Assembly (NCBI RefSeq): GCF_040907265.1
Contig: NZ_JBFOHP010000002.1
Coordinates: 6,138,001-6,202,000, forward strand
Origin: Streptomyces sclerotialus
GTDB taxonomy: Bacteria; Actinomycetota; Actinomycetes; Streptomycetales; Streptomycetaceae
Reading direction: 5' to 3'
DNA: 64,000 bases
The notes below the pieces were generated by a model that worked only from the letters and a program-made list of their open reading frames with translations, ran no database searches and had not been told where the DNA came from. Position numbers and translations under genes: made by a program. Each line of letters opens with the position of its first letter. Within the stretch, counting starts at the first letter, position 1. This document shows positions 34,110-43,102 of the stretch, piece after piece.

Positions 34110-35738
34110 ATGGACTCCCCGACCTCCGACGATTCCTTCGCTGCCGGCTCGCAGGGCGGGGCGCCCTCGCTCGGGCAGGTGCTAGGAGCCGGGGGCATGG
34201 AGATCGTCGAGGTGGTGCACGCGCCGCAGGGGCTGGCGGTGCCGGTGCGCGGGGTCGGGGTGTTCGATGCCGGGGAGACCTTGGAGGCATCGGGGCAGAT
34301 CCTCGTCGCGGTGGGGGTGGACACCTCGTCGGCGGATGCGCCTGGGGTGTTGCGGGACGCGGACCGGGCCGGGGCTGCCGCGCTGGTGATGCGGCGGGGT
34401 GCGGGCGGGGTGTCGGAGCGGCTGCTCGCGGAGGCCGGTGAGTGCGGGACCGCCCTGCTCGCGCGGGCGGCGTGGATCGAGTGGGGGGAGCTGATAGGGC
34501 TGCTGCGGGCGGCGCTCAGCCGGAGCGGGGCGCGGTCGGAGGCGGCCGTCGACGTGGCGCTCGGGGATCTGCCGGGGCTCGCCGTGGCGCTTGCGGCGCT
34601 GGTCGGCGGGGCGATCACCATTGAGGACCCGGACTCGAACGTGCTCGCTTATTCGCCTACCGCTGACACTGCCGATCCCTTGCGGCGGCTGACGATTCTG
34701 GGGCGGCGGGTGCCCCGGTGGCGGGTGGCGGAGCTGGCCGAGAGCGGGTTTCTGAGTACCTTGTGGGCCACGCCGGACGTGGTGCACCGGCCTGCCGACG
34801 GGCGGTTTCCTGAGCGGCTCGCCATCGCCGTGCGGGCCGGGGACGAGATCCTGGGGTCGTTGTGGGCCGCTGCCGACGGCGATCCGCTGCCGGAGCGGGC
34901 CCGGGACGCGCTGCGGGCCGCGGCGGTCACCGCCGTCCCGCATCTGCTGCACCACCGGCTGCGGTCCAGGTCCGCCGCGTCCCGCCGCAAGCAGGCGGTA
35001 CGTGCCCTTCTCGAAGGGCGGCAGCCGGACGTGCCGGCCTCGGCCGCGGCCCTGGAGGTCGAACCGCAGGTCGCCTGCGCCGTCCTCACCGTCACGGCCG
35101 CGGCTCCGGTGCCCGCCCCCGACGTACTCGACCGCGCCCTGCACCTCGCGTCCCTGCGCGCCGCCGTGCACCACACCCCGGCCTTCGGCCACCGCGAGGG
35201 CGACCGGCTCGACGTACTCCTCACCGACCCGGCGCCCGGTGCGGCCCACCGCTTCGGGGCCGAGCTGGCCACCGTGCTGCGCGGCAGCGGCGTACGGCCG
35301 CTGGTCGCCGTCGGGCCCGTCGGCGCGGGGCTGGGGGAGGCGGCCGGGTCCCGGGCCGAGGCGGCTCTCGTGCTGCGCGTCCTGCGGGAGCGGGGCGCGC
35401 CCGAGGTCGCCTCCGCGACGGACGTGCGGTACGCGCTGGACGCCCTGCGGGTGGTCGACGCGGTGGCCGCGCTCAGTCCGTCGGCGACGGACGCGGTGCG
35501 TGAGCTGCTCGCGTACGAGGCGGAGCACGGGACGGATCTGCCGCGGACCGTCGCCGTGCACCTCGCGTTCTTCGGGGATGCGGCCGCTACCGCGCGGCGG
35601 CTGGGGATCCACCCCAATACGTTGCGTTACCGGCTGCGGCGGGTGCGGGAGCTGTTCGGGCTGGACCTGGAGGATCCGGATGTGCGGCTGCTGACCGAGC
35701 TGGGGCTGCGGAGGGCCGGGTTGATTCCGCCGGGCTGA
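34110..35738 (+). CDS. PucR-family regulator with N-terminal PucR domain
   Basis: This 542-aa protein has an N-terminal purine-catabolism-type domain (about 20-140: VPVRGVGVFDAGETLEASGQ), a central GGDEF-like region, and the C-terminal helix-turn-helix AATARRLGIHPNTLRYRLRR with FGLDLEDPDVR. The Met at 34110 is chosen because upstream residues overlap the pseudogene's end. It is followed by a PLP-dependent decarboxylase and an amino-acid permease, which it probably controls. The intergenic region 35739-36050 contains three copies of GGCCGTTGTGYG. Confidence 0.9.
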   Translation: MDSPTSDDSFAAGSQGGAPSLGQVLGAGGMEIVEVVHAPQGLAVPVRGVGVFDAGETLEASGQILVAVGVDTSSADAPGVLRDADRAGAAALVMRRGAGGVSERLLAEAGECGTALLARAAWIEWGELIGLLRAALSRSGARSEAAVDVALGDLPGLAVALAALVGGAITIEDPDSNVLAYSPTADTADPLRRLTILGRRVPRWRVAELAESGFLSTLWATPDVVHRPADGRFPERLAIAVRAGDEILGSLWAAADGDPLPERARDALRAAAVTAVPHLLHHRLRSRSAASRRKQAVRALLEGRQPDVPASAAALEVEPQVACAVLTVTAAAPVPAPDVLDRALHLASLRAAVHHTPAFGHREGDRLDVLLTDPAPGAAHRFGAELATVLRGSGVRPLVAVGPVGAGLGEAAGSRAEAALVLRVLRERGAPEVASATDVRYALDALRVVDAVAALSPSATDAVRELLAYEAEHGTDLPRTVAVHLAFFGDAAATARRLGIHPNTLRYRLRRVRELFGLDLEDPDVRLLTELGLRRAGLIPPG

Positions 35739-35808
35739 ACGAGGCCAGGAAGCGGTTCGGCCCGGATCGATTCCGCCGGGGTGAGGGGCGGTCGGGGTCC
35801 GTTGGGCG

Positions 35809-35905
35809 GGCCGTTGTGTGGGCCGTTGTGCGGGGACACCAGGCGGCCGTCCGGTTGTTGTGTTCCTGCACCACGGAGACCGGGCCGCCGCCCGGCCGTT
35901 GTGCG
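35809..35905 (+). repeat. Three GGCCGTTGTGYG repeats before the decarboxylase gene
   Basis: Exact 10-mer GGCCGTTGTG at 35809, 35821 (tandem, 12-nt period) and 35894; a degenerate copy lies near 35844. They sit in the 312-bp gap between PucR and the decarboxylase gene and may be its binding sites. No ORF is supported in this gap. Confidence 0.6.
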
Positions 35906-36050
35906 CTCCGACAGTGACCGGGGACATGACTTCGTGCTCCGGCACGCAGACACCGCCTTGCGTCGGACTGCACAGTGACGAGGACGAGGTCGGCTTCCGA
36001 CTCTCCGCCCGGTCCCTCCCCCTTCCCCCGTACAGAAGGCAGGCCCCCTC

Positions 36051-37397
36051 ATGGCTCTTGATTCCGTCGCCCGCAGGGAAGCGGCCGTGCGCGCCGCCGT
36101 CGAGCAGGGGCTCGTCGGCCCGGACGCGCCCGTGCTCGGGCTGCTCGACGTGGACGGTGTCCGGGCTACGGTGCGGGAGCTGCGGGAGGCGTTCGCCGGC
36201 GAGGGTGCCGGGCCCGTGCTGCACACCTTCGCCGTGAAGGCGGCCTCGCTGGTGCCGGTACTGGCGCTGCTGAACGAGGAGGGGGTGGGCGCCGAGGTGG
36301 CCAGCCCCGGGGAGCTGGAGCTGGCGCGTGCGGCGGGGGTGCCCGCCGAGCGGATCGTCTTCGACTCGCCGGCCAAGACGGCCGGTGAACTGCGGGACGC
36401 GCTCACGCACGGCATCGCGGTGAACGCCGACAACGCGCAGGAGCTGGCCCGGATCGACGCGCTCGTCGCCGAGGCGGCCGGGCCGGTGCTCTCGCCGGTC
36501 GGGATTCGGGTGAACCCGCAGGTCGGAACCGGTTCCATCGGGGCGATGAGCACGGCGACGGCCACCTCGAAGTTCGGCGTCGCGCTGCGGGACGAGGGCG
36601 CGGAGCAGTGGATACTCGACGCCTTCCGTGCCCGTCCGTGGCTGACCCGGCTGCACACGCACACCGGCTCGCAGGGCGTGCCGCTGGAGCTGATGGCCGA
36701 GGGCGTACGGGTGGTGTACGAACTGGCCGAGAAGATCAACGCGCAGGCGGGGCGGCAGCAGATCGACACGCTCGACATCGGCGGCGGCCTGCCCGTGAAC
36801 TTCGCGTCGGAGGAGGTCACGCCGTCCTTCGCCGAGTACGCGGCGCTGCTGCGGGAGACCGTGCCGGGGCTGTTCGACGGGCGGTACGCGCTGGTGACGG
36901 AGTTCGGCCGCGCGCTGCTGGCCAAGCAGGGGCTGATCGCCGCGCACGTGGAGTACACCAAGACCTCCGGTGGCCGGCGGATCGCCGTCACGCACGCCGG
37001 TGCGCAGGTGGCGACCCGTACGGTCTTCGTGCCCGAGTCCTGGCCGCTGCGGGTCGGCGCCTTCGACGCGCAGGGCCGCCCCAAGACGGCGCCCGGCCTG
37101 GTGCAGGACGTGGCGGGGCCGTGCTGCTTCGCGGGGGACCTGGTGGCCCGCGGGCGGGAGCTGCCGGAGCTGGCGCCGGGTGATCTGGTCGCGCTGTACG
37201 ACACGGGGGCCTACTACTTCTCGACCCACTTCCACTACAACAGCCTGCCGCGCCCGGCCGTCGTCGGGTATGTCGTGGACGATTCGGGCAGGGTGACGTT
37301 CGCGCAGGTCAGGCCTGCGCAGACGGTGGCGGAGGTGCTGGCGGAGAGCGGCGCCGGGCAGGCCGCGGCGCTCACCGGGCTGCGCGCGGCGCAGTAG
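36051..37397 (+). CDS. PLP-dependent decarboxylase, alanine-racemase fold (LysA-like)
   Basis: This 448-aa type III PLP enzyme has the Schiff-base Lys in HTFAVKAASLVPVL, HTHTGSQG for the PLP-stacking His, DIGGGLPVNF for phosphate binding, and VQDVAGPCCFAGDL where diaminopimelate decarboxylases carry the catalytic Cys and Asp. It belongs to the DAP/ornithine/arginine decarboxylase family but is a paralog outside lysine operons. Together with PucR and the permease it looks like a catabolic unit for an amino acid (perhaps a D- or diamino acid); the substrate is unknown. Confidence 0.88.
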   Translation: MALDSVARREAAVRAAVEQGLVGPDAPVLGLLDVDGVRATVRELREAFAGEGAGPVLHTFAVKAASLVPVLALLNEEGVGAEVASPGELELARAAGVPAERIVFDSPAKTAGELRDALTHGIAVNADNAQELARIDALVAEAAGPVLSPVGIRVNPQVGTGSIGAMSTATATSKFGVALRDEGAEQWILDAFRARPWLTRLHTHTGSQGVPLELMAEGVRVVYELAEKINAQAGRQQIDTLDIGGGLPVNFASEEVTPSFAEYAALLRETVPGLFDGRYALVTEFGRALLAKQGLIAAHVEYTKTSGGRRIAVTHAGAQVATRTVFVPESWPLRVGAFDAQGRPKTAPGLVQDVAGPCCFAGDLVARGRELPELAPGDLVALYDTGAYYFSTHFHYNSLPRPAVVGYVVDDSGRVTFAQVRPAQTVAEVLAESGAGQAAALTGLRAAQ

Positions 37398-37598
37398 CGG
37401 CGCGGTAGCCGACCGGTAGCTACCCGCCAGTTAATAGTTGCCTGAGCTAACGGTTTAGGGTGGCCCGGACACCCTATGGACAAACCGGCCCTGCCTACCG
37501 GCGCCGGCCCACTTCAACAGGTACGCCGTGCTGTATGCGCGCGACCCGCGCACGCTCCGGGAGGGCGGTGTGCGGCGTACCGCTATGCACGGAGAACC

Positions 37599-39071
37599 AT
37601 GGAGCACACAGCAGAAGCCGAGCGGACGGCACCGCCCACGCCGGCTGCTTCCGGGGCCACCCCGGCTTCCGGGACCGCCGCGGCCTCCGGCGCCCCGGTC
37701 CGCGAGGGCGGCTACGCCGCGGGCCTGCGCAACCGCCAGGTCCAGATGATCGCGGTCGGCGGCGCCATCGGCACCGGCCTCTTCCTCGGCGCCGGCGAGC
37801 GGCTGCACGCGGCGGGCCCGATCCTGGTCGTGGTCTTCGCGATCACCGGCCTGTTCGCCTTCTTCATCGCCCGCGCCATGGGCGAGCTCGTCATGCACCG
37901 CCCGACCTCCGGCTCGTTCGTCTCGTACTCCCGGGAGTTCCTGGGCGAGAAGGCGGCGTACACGGCCGGCTGGGTCTACTTCCTGCACTGGGTGTGCAGT
38001 GGCATCGCGGAGATCACCGCGGTCGCCATGTACCTCCAGTACTGGGGCGCCTTCCGCGGCATCCCCCAGTGGACGCTCGCGCTCTTCGCGCTGCTCGTGG
38101 TGCTCGCCGCCAACCTCATCTCGGTGCGCTGGTTCGGCGAGTTCGAGTTCTGGTTCGCGATCATCAAGGTCGCCGCGATCCTCGCGTTCCTCGCCATCGG
38201 CTGCTGGCTGCTGGCCAGCCGGCACCCCGTCGACGGCCACAGCACCGGCCCGCAGCTGATCGCCGACAACGGCGGCATGATGCCCAACGGCCTGCTCGCC
38301 TCCGTGGTGCTGATCCAGGGCGTGGTCTTCGCGTACGCCGCGATCGAGATGGTCGGCATCGCGGCCGGTGAGACCGAGAACCCGCGCAAGGTCATCCCGC
38401 GCGCCATCAACTCCGTCTCCTGGCGCATCGTCGTCTTCTACGTCGGTACCGTGCTGCTGCTCGTCCTGCTGCTGCCCTGGAGCGCGTACAAGGCGGGGGA
38501 GTCCCCGTTCGTCACGCTCCTCGGCAAGCTGGGCGTGCCCGGCGTCAGCGGGGTGATGAACTTCGTGATCCTCACGGCGGCGCTGTCGAGCTGCAACTCG
38601 GGCCTGTACTCGACGGGCCGCGTGCTGCGGTCGATGGGGCTCGCGGGGTCGGCGCCGAAGTTCACCACGCTGATGAACAAGCGCGGCGTGCCGTACGGCG
38701 GCATCCTGCTGACCGCGTCCTGCTACATCCTCGGCATCGTCCTCAACTACGTCGTGCCGGAGCGGGCGTTCTCCATCGTCCTGAACTTCTCGGCGATCAC
38801 GATGATCGGCACCTGGGTGATGATCATGATCTGCCAGATGGTGCTGCGCCGCCGGGCCGCACGCGGCGAGGTCGAGCAGCCCGCCTTCCGGCTGCCGGGC
38901 GCGCCCTTCACCTCCTGGCTGACCCTCGCCTTCCTGGCCGCCGTCGTGGTCCTGATGTGCGTGGACGGCGGAGACGCCGCGTGGTCGGTGGCCTGCGTGC
39001 CGCTGATCGCGGCCGCGCTGGTCGGCGGCTGGTACCTGGTACGCGGCAGGGTCGCGAACAACGACCGCTGA
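37599..39071 (+). CDS. APC-family amino acid permease
   Basis: This 490-aa transporter has about 12 transmembrane helices. The amino-acid transporter (AAT) signature is present: VGGAIGTGLFLGAGERLHAAGP in helix 1, HRPTSGSFVSYSREF after helix 2, and AAGETENPRKVIPRAINS in the middle loop. It resembles Streptomyces AnsP/CycA-type transporters. The start at 37599 is picked for GGAGAACC upstream. The long upstream gap (37398-37598) has a TAGGGT hexamer at 37456. It is downstream of the decarboxylase in the same direction, so both are likely for one substrate. Confidence 0.88.
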   Translation: MEHTAEAERTAPPTPAASGATPASGTAAASGAPVREGGYAAGLRNRQVQMIAVGGAIGTGLFLGAGERLHAAGPILVVVFAITGLFAFFIARAMGELVMHRPTSGSFVSYSREFLGEKAAYTAGWVYFLHWVCSGIAEITAVAMYLQYWGAFRGIPQWTLALFALLVVLAANLISVRWFGEFEFWFAIIKVAAILAFLAIGCWLLASRHPVDGHSTGPQLIADNGGMMPNGLLASVVLIQGVVFAYAAIEMVGIAAGETENPRKVIPRAINSVSWRIVVFYVGTVLLLVLLLPWSAYKAGESPFVTLLGKLGVPGVSGVMNFVILTAALSSCNSGLYSTGRVLRSMGLAGSAPKFTTLMNKRGVPYGGILLTASCYILGIVLNYVVPERAFSIVLNFSAITMIGTWVMIMICQMVLRRRAARGEVEQPAFRLPGAPFTSWLTLAFLAAVVVLMCVDGGDAAWSVACVPLIAAALVGGWYLVRGRVANNDR

Positions 39072-39362
39072 CGGTGGGCCTGGTCGGCCCGCAGCGACCG
39101 ACCGGGCCGCCGCGGCGCGGCAACGCGCGCCGGTCACGCTGGGGGCGGGCGGCGGGCCCAGCGCCCGGGGCGGGCCGGACCGGGCTCCGCGCAGCGCTGT
39201 CCCGCGCCCCCGTGGCGCCACGGGGGCCGGGTGGAAAGTGCCTCGCGCCCAAGCTCCGCTCCACGCGAGTGACGCGACTCAGGAGTCACGGAGCAGGCCG
39301 GCGGGCCCCTTCGCACACCGTACGGCCCTGCTCCCGGTGCCGCTTGCCGGTGCCGTTGACCG
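39072..39362. other. 291-bp gap before the glycosyltransferase
   Basis: Very GC-rich, no ORF supported. CGGTGCCG-type repeats just before the glycosyltransferase start blur the ribosome site. Nothing else seen. Confidence 0.4.
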
Positions 39363-40796
39363 GTGCCGGGCGGGCCGTCGACTCCGTCGACTCCGTCGAC
39401 GAGCGGCGGCAGACGCCGACGCGAACCGGTGCTGGCCGCTCATCAGCACCGGTCCGCGACCGTTCTGCTCGGCATCGTCGTCATGCTGGCGGCGGCCGCG
39501 TGGGCCGGCCACCACGCGCTCAGCGCGTTCGCCATCGCCCACGACGGCGCGCTGGCCAGCCGCCTCACGGTCGTCTGGATCGCACTGTTCCTGATCTTCC
39601 TGCTGCAGACGTTCATGTACCACCTCGAACGCCCGCGGAAGCTCACGTCCCGCCTCACCCGGCAGCTCGAAGCGCTGCACGTGGCCATCCTCGTCCCCGT
39701 CTACAACGAGGACCCCGGCTACCTCCGCCTCGGCCTCGCGTCCTTCCTCCGCCAGACCCGCCTGCCGGACTCCGTCCACATCGTCGACGACGGTTCCACC
39801 AGCGGCGACTACGCCGAGGTACGGGCCTGGTGGGAGCGGGCCGCGCGGCAGGCCGGCGTCACCACCACCTGGCAGCGCGTCCCCAACGGCGGCAAGCGGC
39901 ACGCCCAGGCCCACGCCGTACGGGTCAGCCCCGAGGCCGACGTCTACGTCACCTGCGACAGCGACAGCTGCTTCGCGCCCAACGCACTGGAGCAGGCACT
40001 CGTACCGTTCTCCCGGCCACGGGTGCAGTCCGTCGCGGGCATCGTCATCGCGACCAACAACCGGGCCAACTGGCTGGTGCGCATCACTGACCTGTGGTTC
40101 GTGGTCTGCCAGCTCGTCGACCGCTCCGGCCAGTCCGCGGTCGGCGCCGTCATGGTCAACTCCGGTCCGCTGGCCGCGTACCGCGCCGGCATCATCCGCG
40201 ACAACCTCGACGGCTACCTCAACGAGACGTTCATGGGCCGCCCCGTGAACTTCTCCGACGACTCCATGCTGACCCTGTACGCGCAGGAGCGCGGCCTCAC
40301 GGTCCAGCAGCCCTCCGCCATCTGCTTCACCGCCATGCCGGAGAAGTGGTCCCACTTCAACCGCATGTACCTGCGGTGGATGCGCGGCTCCACGATCCGC
40401 TCCGTCTGGCGGATGCGGTACCTCTCCCCGGCGCGGCCCGCGTTCTGGCTGCACACCATGCGGTGGATCCAGATGGTGCTCACCCAGATGGTCACCGTGT
40501 GGATGCTGGTCGTCGAACCGCTCGTGTACCGCAACATGCCGCCGGCGACCATGCTGGTCGTGCCGTTCCTCATCGGCTGGGCGCAGGGGCTGCGGTACCT
40601 GAGCATCATCCGCTCCGACGAACGCATCCGCTCCCGGCTGGTCACCTGGCTGGCGATGCCGGGCGCGATCGTCCTCGCCTGGACCCTGCTGCGCTGGCTC
40701 CGCTGGTACGGCATCGCCACCTGCGCGAAGACGGGGTGGGGGACGCGGCAGAACGGCGCGGAGGTCTCCCTCACGAGCGGCCCGACGACCGCCTGA
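39363..40796 (+). CDS. Processive family-2 glycosyltransferase (hyaluronan/chitin-synthase-like)
   Basis: This 477-aa membrane protein has two N-terminal transmembrane helices (about 31-52 and 68-87), a GT-A catalytic domain with VAILVPVYNEDPG, DDGST, CDSDSC (the metal-binding DxD) and FSDDSMLT (catalytic Asp region), and three to four C-terminal helices. The usual QxxRW polymer-synthase motif appears as RMYLRWMRGS, with the R-W kept but Gln changed. It probably makes a secreted polysaccharide. A 9-bp triplication, GTCGACTCC, encodes the PST repeats at the N-terminus. The GTG start is uncertain; a start nearer residue 27 is possible. Confidence 0.82.
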   Translation: MPGGPSTPSTPSTSGGRRRREPVLAAHQHRSATVLLGIVVMLAAAAWAGHHALSAFAIAHDGALASRLTVVWIALFLIFLLQTFMYHLERPRKLTSRLTRQLEALHVAILVPVYNEDPGYLRLGLASFLRQTRLPDSVHIVDDGSTSGDYAEVRAWWERAARQAGVTTTWQRVPNGGKRHAQAHAVRVSPEADVYVTCDSDSCFAPNALEQALVPFSRPRVQSVAGIVIATNNRANWLVRITDLWFVVCQLVDRSGQSAVGAVMVNSGPLAAYRAGIIRDNLDGYLNETFMGRPVNFSDDSMLTLYAQERGLTVQQPSAICFTAMPEKWSHFNRMYLRWMRGSTIRSVWRMRYLSPARPAFWLHTMRWIQMVLTQMVTVWMLVVEPLVYRNMPPATMLVVPFLIGWAQGLRYLSIIRSDERIRSRLVTWLAMPGAIVLAWTLLRWLRWYGIATCAKTGWGTRQNGAEVSLTSGPTTA

Positions 40797-40987
40797 CGGC
40801 CGGTCCGACGACCGTGGCGCCGGGCCAGGAGGAGCTGGACGAGTTGCCGGCACGGCTGTGCGGCCGCGTGGGCCGGTGGCGTGAACGGCGCGTTAGTGGC
40901 TTGTTAGTGGTGCATCAGTGGGACTCGGCAAGGTGGATGGTGCGGGACCGAAGACCGCACGCACCGATCCGACGAGGAGATGGCCCC

Positions 40988-41716
40988 ATGTCGTACCACA
41001 CCAGCCTTCGCCGCGGCCGCAAGGCCGCCACCGCCACGCTGGTCGCCGCCGCCGCGGCGATCGCGCTCACCGCCTGCGACTCCGGGACCGGTGCCGCGGG
41101 TGCCGGGTCCTCCGGTGCCGAATCCGGCTCGGCGTCGTCGGCCGGCCCGTCGTCCAGCGGCTCCTCCGCCGCGCCCGAGGGCGGCAGCACCGGTGGGCAG
41201 GACGCCGCGCAGGGGGACTCGCAGGCCTCGTCCGGCAAGACCGAGGCGACCGTCGCCCGTACCGCCTCCGCGCGTACCGCCGCCTCCGCGTCCGCCGACA
41301 GTTCGTCCGACCGCTGCACGGCCTCCGAGCTGGGGCTGCGCCTGGGGCGCGCCGATGTCGGCGCGGGCAACATCCACACCCCGCTGGTGTTCACCAACAA
41401 CGGCAAGAGCTCCTGCACGCTCAAGGGGTTCCCCGGCGTCTCGCTGATCCAGCGCGACGGCCAGATGATCGGCAAGCCCGCCACCCGCGAGGGCGCCATG
41501 GGCAAGGCCGTCACCCTGAAGCCGGGCGGCAGCGCGTACGCCGTGCTGCACACCATCCAGGACGGGCTGAAGGACGAGCCGTGCTGGAAGAGCCCGTACC
41601 TCCTCCAGACCTACCCGCCCGGGTCCACGGAGGCGATGACCCTCCGCACCGACGAACTGCGGGTCTGCGGTGGTGAGTTCAGCGTGACGGCGTTGGAGCC
41701 GGGCACCGGCCTGTGA
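40988..41716 (+). CDS. DUF4232 lipoprotein
   Basis: This 242-aa secreted lipoprotein has a basic N-terminus, hydrophobic core and lipobox LTAC (Cys about 35), a Ser/Gly/Ala-rich linker (36-105), and a DUF4232 domain with two Cys pairs: RCTASELGLRLG, SSCTLKGFPGVSL, PCWKSPYLLQ and RVCGGEFSVTAL. GAGGAGA precedes the ATG. The function is unknown; the domain is common on Streptomyces surfaces. It is the intact relative of the pseudogene at 33176. Its 3' end overlaps the convergent AraC gene by 38 nt. Confidence 0.9.
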   Translation: MSYHTSLRRGRKAATATLVAAAAAIALTACDSGTGAAGAGSSGAESGSASSAGPSSSGSSAAPEGGSTGGQDAAQGDSQASSGKTEATVARTASARTAASASADSSSDRCTASELGLRLGRADVGAGNIHTPLVFTNNGKSSCTLKGFPGVSLIQRDGQMIGKPATREGAMGKAVTLKPGGSAYAVLHTIQDGLKDEPCWKSPYLLQTYPPGSTEAMTLRTDELRVCGGEFSVTALEPGTGL

Positions 41717-42530
41717 CGGGCGCCGGGCTCCGGCCCGTGAAGCGTCCCGGCGGAACGCCGAGGATGCGCGTGAAGTGCCGGGTGAGATGCGGCTGGTCGT
41801 GGAAGCCGGCGGCGGCAGCCGCGTCCCGAGGGGCCATGCCGTCCAGCAGCAGCCGCCGGGCGAGGTCGACGCGGCGCGCGGTGAGGTACTGGTGCGGGCT
41901 GATCGCGAACTCGCGGCTGAACGCCCGTACCAGGTGCGCCGGATGGGCGTGCAGCAGGCCGGACGCCTCCTTGAGGGTCAGCCCTTCGGACAGCCGCGCG
42001 TCGAGCAGGTCCCGCAGCTGCCGGGCGAGACCGGGAGCCGCGGCCGGTGCGGCCGGTCCGCCCCGCCGCCGCAGGTGCCGCCGCAGCCGCTCGGCGACGA
42101 ACACGAGCCGGCTCTCGGACTCCAGCTCCTCGCCGGGCAGGACGAGGGCGTCGTGCAGCCGGTGGATCCGGTGGCGCAGCGCGGCGTCCTCCAGTACGGG
42201 CGAGTCGACCGCGAGCCCGATGTACTCCTCGCCGAGCCCCGCCGCCTCCGGTTCGAGGTAGAGCACGCGCTTGCGGAAGCCCTCCGGGGTGGCGGGTGAG
42301 CCGTTGTGCGGCACGTGCGGGGGCAGCAGCGTGACCCCGGTGCGCAGGGCACCGTGCTCGTGCCCGTCCAGGTCGTACCGCACCATGCCGTCGTCCAGGA
42401 TGAGCAGCGTCCACGCGCCGTGCGTGTGCAGGGGATAGGCGTGGCCGGTCAGATGTGCGTGGTAGACCTCGGCGATGCCGGTCACCGCCGGGCGCCAGGC
42501 CCTGACCTCTGGAGGAATACGGCGGACCAT
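41679..42530 (-). CDS. AraC-family transcriptional regulator
   Basis: This 283-aa protein has an N-terminal cupin sensor (HAHLTGHAYPLHTHGAWTLL, then LLPPHVPHNGSP) and two C-terminal helix-turn-helices (about 180-265) with LTLKEASGLLHAHPAHLVRAFSREFAISPHQ split as the usual AraC pair and DAAAAAGFHDQPHLTRHF. It is divergent from the DUF2000 gene with 50 bp between starts, a common pairing, so it likely controls that gene. Start ATG 42530. Confidence 0.9.
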   Translation of the reverse strand: MVRRIPPEVRAWRPAVTGIAEVYHAHLTGHAYPLHTHGAWTLLILDDGMVRYDLDGHEHGALRTGVTLLPPHVPHNGSPATPEGFRKRVLYLEPEAAGLGEEYIGLAVDSPVLEDAALRHRIHRLHDALVLPGEELESESRLVFVAERLRRHLRRRGGPAAPAAAPGLARQLRDLLDARLSEGLTLKEASGLLHAHPAHLVRAFSREFAISPHQYLTARRVDLARRLLLDGMAPRDAAAAAGFHDQPHLTRHFTRILGVPPGRFTGRSPAPVTGRCPAPTPSR

Positions 42531-42580
42531 GCAAAGAACGTACAAGACCGGGCCGGGGCCGGTCCGGAAGGATCCACGAT

Positions 42581-43057
42581 ATGGAATCCCCGAACACCGC
42601 CCCGAACACCGCACCGCACACCGCGTCTCCGGACGCGTCCGCACCCGTCCGCTTCGACACCAAGATCGCCGTCCTGCTCCGTGCGGACCTGGAGACCTGG
42701 CAGCGGCTGAACGTCACCGCCTTCCTCGTCAGCGGCATCGGTACGGAGATTCCCGACGTGATCGGGGAGCCGTACGAGGACGCCGACGGCAACGACTACC
42801 TGCGGATGTTCCGCCAGCCCGTGCTGGTCTTCGAGGGGACGAAGGAGACGCTGACCGCCGCGCACGGCCGTGCGCTGAGCCGGGGCGTCGCCCTCTCGGT
42901 GTTCACCTCGGACCTCTTCGCGACCGGTAACGACCGGGACAACCGGGCCGCGGTGCGGGCGGTCGGCCAGGACGCGCTCGACCTCGTGGGCATCGCGGTG
43001 TACGGCCCGAAGAACGCCGTCGACAAGATCGTCAAGGGCGCGCGCATGCACGGGTGA
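42581..43057 (+). CDS. DUF2000 family protein
   Basis: This 158-aa protein has a variable N-terminal 22 residues and the DUF2000 core: FDTKIAVLLRADLETWQRLN, FLVSGIG, YLRMFRQPVLVFEG, ALSVFTSDLFATGND and DLVGIAVYGPKNAVDKI. The fold resembles peptidyl-tRNA hydrolase-II-like proteins. The function is unknown; the family is often next to AraC regulators as here. GGAAGGATC precedes the ATG. Confidence 0.9.
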   Translation: MESPNTAPNTAPHTASPDASAPVRFDTKIAVLLRADLETWQRLNVTAFLVSGIGTEIPDVIGEPYEDADGNDYLRMFRQPVLVFEGTKETLTAAHGRALSRGVALSVFTSDLFATGNDRDNRAAVRAVGQDALDLVGIAVYGPKNAVDKIVKGARMHG

Positions 43058-43102
43058 GGCGGCGGCCGTACTGTTCCCATGACGGCCCCGTACCCACCGC
43101 TG

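Noticed and set aside
37476-37598. 41-residue N-terminal extension of the amino-acid permease
   Set aside because: The extra residues are not permease-like, and GGAGAACC before ATG 37599 marks a better start.
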